Source of the DNA: Numida meleagris
Taxonomy: Eukaryota > Chordata > Aves > Galliformes > Numididae
Direction: 5' to 3'
Assembly (NCBI RefSeq): GCF_002078875.1
Contig: NC_034414.1
Span: forward strand, 22,498,616-22,562,615
Length of the DNA stretch: 64,000 nucleotides
The position numbers were made by a program, and so were the translations under genes. Below are positions 61,342-64,000 of this stretch, piece after piece. The first letter of the stretch is position 1; each line of letters opens with the position of its first letter. The notes beneath the pieces were generated by a model. That model was not told where the DNA came from, searched no databases, and saw nothing but the letters and a program-made list of their open reading frames with translations.

Positions 61342-64000
61342 CCCAAAAAGGGCATGTAAAGGGAAAGGCTATAAAAAAGATTTGTGTCACTCAGGACAGT
61401 TTTTGTACGTGTAGGAATGAAGGAATTTTGGTAGGATGACTGGCTGACATAAGGATCAAGATAACTTTGCCTTCCCTCTGAGTTAATCAGTGGGCAAACT
61501 AATTAAAAGCCAGAAGTACACAATACCCAGACATAGGCTGACACTTCTGTAAGCAAATTTTTGTAGAGCTGGTGTAATTGGATGGGCAGGACACACTGTG
61601 TTTTGCAAAGGATTTGGCCTCCTTACACTAGAGCTGCACTTCACAGCAGTAACAGGAGCTGCATACTATGAATTAATCGACTCAAGGACACCTGTATAAT
61701 GTGCCCTGTAACCGGACCCTTCTGATGTTCCATGCTAACGCTCACAAAGGAGCAAAGAAGGACTGTACTTATTTTTTCCCAGGCAGGTTTTGCCTGGAGA
61801 AGGTCCAGGAACTGAGTGCTGTCCTGTGGCTGGTAAATTTGGGAGGTTATGGACCTAGGAGAAACAGGAGGAAAAGGACCTAGGTGAGAGCATGCGCAGC
61901 ACTGAGGAGTAAAAGAAAGTCACAGTTAAGCTGGAGGACAGACCCTGACACCTTCCCAATCAGCAATGCTGAGAAAGCACACGGAAACCAGGGAATGTGC
62001 TTTTGTTTTCAGAAGGTAGATAGAGACCTTGCTTTATGCTCTCCCTTTATTTGTTAAAATAAATATGTATTAAAGAATCCTTCTCCTTGGTGAGGTCTGG
62101 GGGTGCCTGCCCTGCAGTGCTCCTGGGCACTACAGGGGCTAACAGAGCTTCAGCACTACCTGTAGCCTGGAGAGACGGGGGGATTAAGCCCTGGAGGCAG
62201 GGCAGTAATCACCTGGTGCAGCTGGTCAGCTCAGTTTCTTTTTATTTGCTGCCATTATTATTATTTATCGTTATTATTGATAGGAGAGAAGTGCAAGCCA
62301 GCTGCTCAGTGCCGAGGTGTGAGGGCTCCCGCAGGGTGAAGCGCTCCATGCCACTTAGAAAGCCAGCTATTGTGCTGTCTCTTCAATAAGCATGTCATTT
62401 CACACACTTGTTCTGAGCCTCCTGCTGTCACTCATGCTACAACCGCTGACAAGTAGCCTGCCTGGCAATACAGCATCGGAGCCGGAGAGCTGCCTTCCAT
62501 CTAGCTGGGCTCTGGGAGAACAACACGAAAAAGACAAGTGACTGTTGAATATTTGAAGTCAAGTGTTTCCTCTTAAACATGGAAATGCTCTTTGCACTTC
62601 ATACGCATCACTGCTTGGTGACAGCAACTGGCCACATCGTGCATTATTGCTCTGTTCAGATAGGGCCAACTGCACAGCAGGAACTTTCCCCTTGCTTCTC
62701 AGTGGAGCACTTGGAAAGCTCATTGTTAGCAGTATGTTGTTGTGTAGTACATAGATTATATAGTATATAGTACAGAGATTGTATAGAAAGCCTTTCTTGT
62801 GACCTTACTAGGCACTGAGTTGGCTCTCGTATGGCTTCCACGTTGGGCTTCTAAAACATATCACCACATTCTCTGAGAGGTGGAGCTCAACAAAGTTTGT
62901 CCTGTGTGAATACTGACTCATCCTTGTAGCTGAAACAGGAGAGCACCTTATTTCCACTGAGCTTATATTACAAAGTGTATTGTTCTGATGCTGTAGTACG
63001 CACTTTGTGTTTCTATTTATGCGTGTATGAAGAGTGGCAGAGGTTGAAGGATACAGTTCACAGTGACCTCTTGTGAGGCAGCTGTTGAAAAAACAGGCTG
63101 GAGACTGCAATCTGTTTTGCCTTGGCTTTTCTGAGTGGAAGGGAGGGAAACATTACATATTCATAGGCTCTGTATGTGTGTGTGTATAAATGTAAATATA
63201 TACATGCATGCATAAATGAAAATACGGACACAAAGCCACTGATTGTCAGCAAATAACACTATTCACAGAAGTTTAGTTTCTACTCTAAGCAGAAAGTGCA
63301 AGCCCCCTTCCCTCTCCTACTGAAGGCAGAGTTGGGTATAAAATTGCTGTAGACTGGTATAGGGTTTTTTTCAGATCGATGGATTCCTCCTGTCTTCACA
63401 AATGAACTTGTTGGTGTTTTAACAGCTCTTTTTTGTTGGTAAAACAAAGTACATGCTAACTAAGTGTATCAATAAAATACCAAGTCTTAATCAGACTTTA
63501 GTATTAACATCCCTCTAAACCTATTAGATTAAGCAATTTACACCATAGAAATTTTCCTTAAAAGCAAAAGCACGTCTCTTTCCCTTCCCTGTTCCTTTCT
63601 GTCCATGGTTTGGTTTTGTGTTTCGTTTTGTTTCATGTAGGTGGTAGGCACTAGGGCTGCATGACTTTTGGAATGAATGAGTGGATGAGAGGAGTGGATG
63701 TGCGCTCATTTCCTGCTGAAATGAAGATTGGAGTAACATTCTGTGATTCCAAGGTTTTGGGGAACCACTTTAGCATGAAGGAAGTTTAAAAGGCACTGAC
63801 TGGGCAAAGATGAAATTCTTAAGCCCACATGCAGATCTGTGTGAGTGACAACACTGGGCTGAATGCTGGGAGAGTACCTTGTGCTGGATGTTGGCTGGGC
63901 ATTATTGGGAGCGTAAGGAATTATCGCTACTTAACTACTTCTTTACGGAGAAAAAGTATAGCTCACAAAACACAGGAGGATAAATTGTCATGGAACTGCA
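61342..64000. other. Unique intronic DNA to the window edge
   Basis: No gene is recognised. An ATT/TTA-rich run lies at 62,254-62,280. An imperfect 23-bp tandem duplication (tagtaca.agatt.tatag) lies at 62,745-62,786, and a TG/TA-rich stretch at 63,171-63,205. The proposed intron has no visible end before 64,000. Confidence 0.5.

Noticed and set aside
1..64000. CRISPR arrays, operons, phage or bacterial mobile systems
   Set aside because: No regularly spaced repeats, gene arrays or ribosome-binding sites. CR1 repeats and the CpG island point to a bird nuclear genome.

Overview
This window looks like nuclear DNA of a bird, most likely a galliform such as chicken. The main reason is a set of CR1 non-LTR retrotransposon copies. 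Most are 5'-truncated, several end in the 3' tail built on ATTCTATG-type repeats, and the one at 29,380-29,918 still encodes the end of the CR1 reverse-transcriptase protein. I saw no bacterial features: no operons, no ribosome-binding-site-led gene arrays, no CRISPR array. The short open frames throughout are what chance gives in non-coding vertebrate DNA.

Layout. Positions 1-230 are the 3' end of a CR1 copy. From about 540 to 1,320 lies a CpG island with GC boxes and no TATA box. Inside it is a probable non-coding first exon on the + strand, ending at 914 in a strong splice donor. Positions 915 to 64,000 then read as intron. I could not recognise a second exon, a poly(A)-terminated last exon or any conserved protein domain of a host gene. 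The simplest reading is one promoter, one 5'-UTR exon and at least 63 kb of a long first intron. The gene cannot be named from this sequence.

The intron is unique, moderately AT-rich DNA sprinkled with CR1 fragments (4,785; 7,924; 19,157; 28,589; 29,380; 53,741; 57,300). There are also very old MIR-like SINE relics (12,777; 26,018; 26,693; 34,634) and a possible L2-like fragment (38,497). Simple sequence includes poly(A)/poly(T) tracts, a TA run, a CAA run, a G-quadruplex-type G tract at 17,422 and a long pyrimidine tract at 49,634.

The most unusual small structures are a 27-bp palindrome at 50,226 with perfect 13-bp arms, a duplicated poly(A) plus 17-mer unit at 32,847, an AATAAA-plus-A23 end at 45,562 that could be the tail of a retrocopy, and a three-copy decamer at 56,201. 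I found no convincing new gene system. The findings are modest leads, mostly candidate regulatory or structural DNA, and several may be chance.
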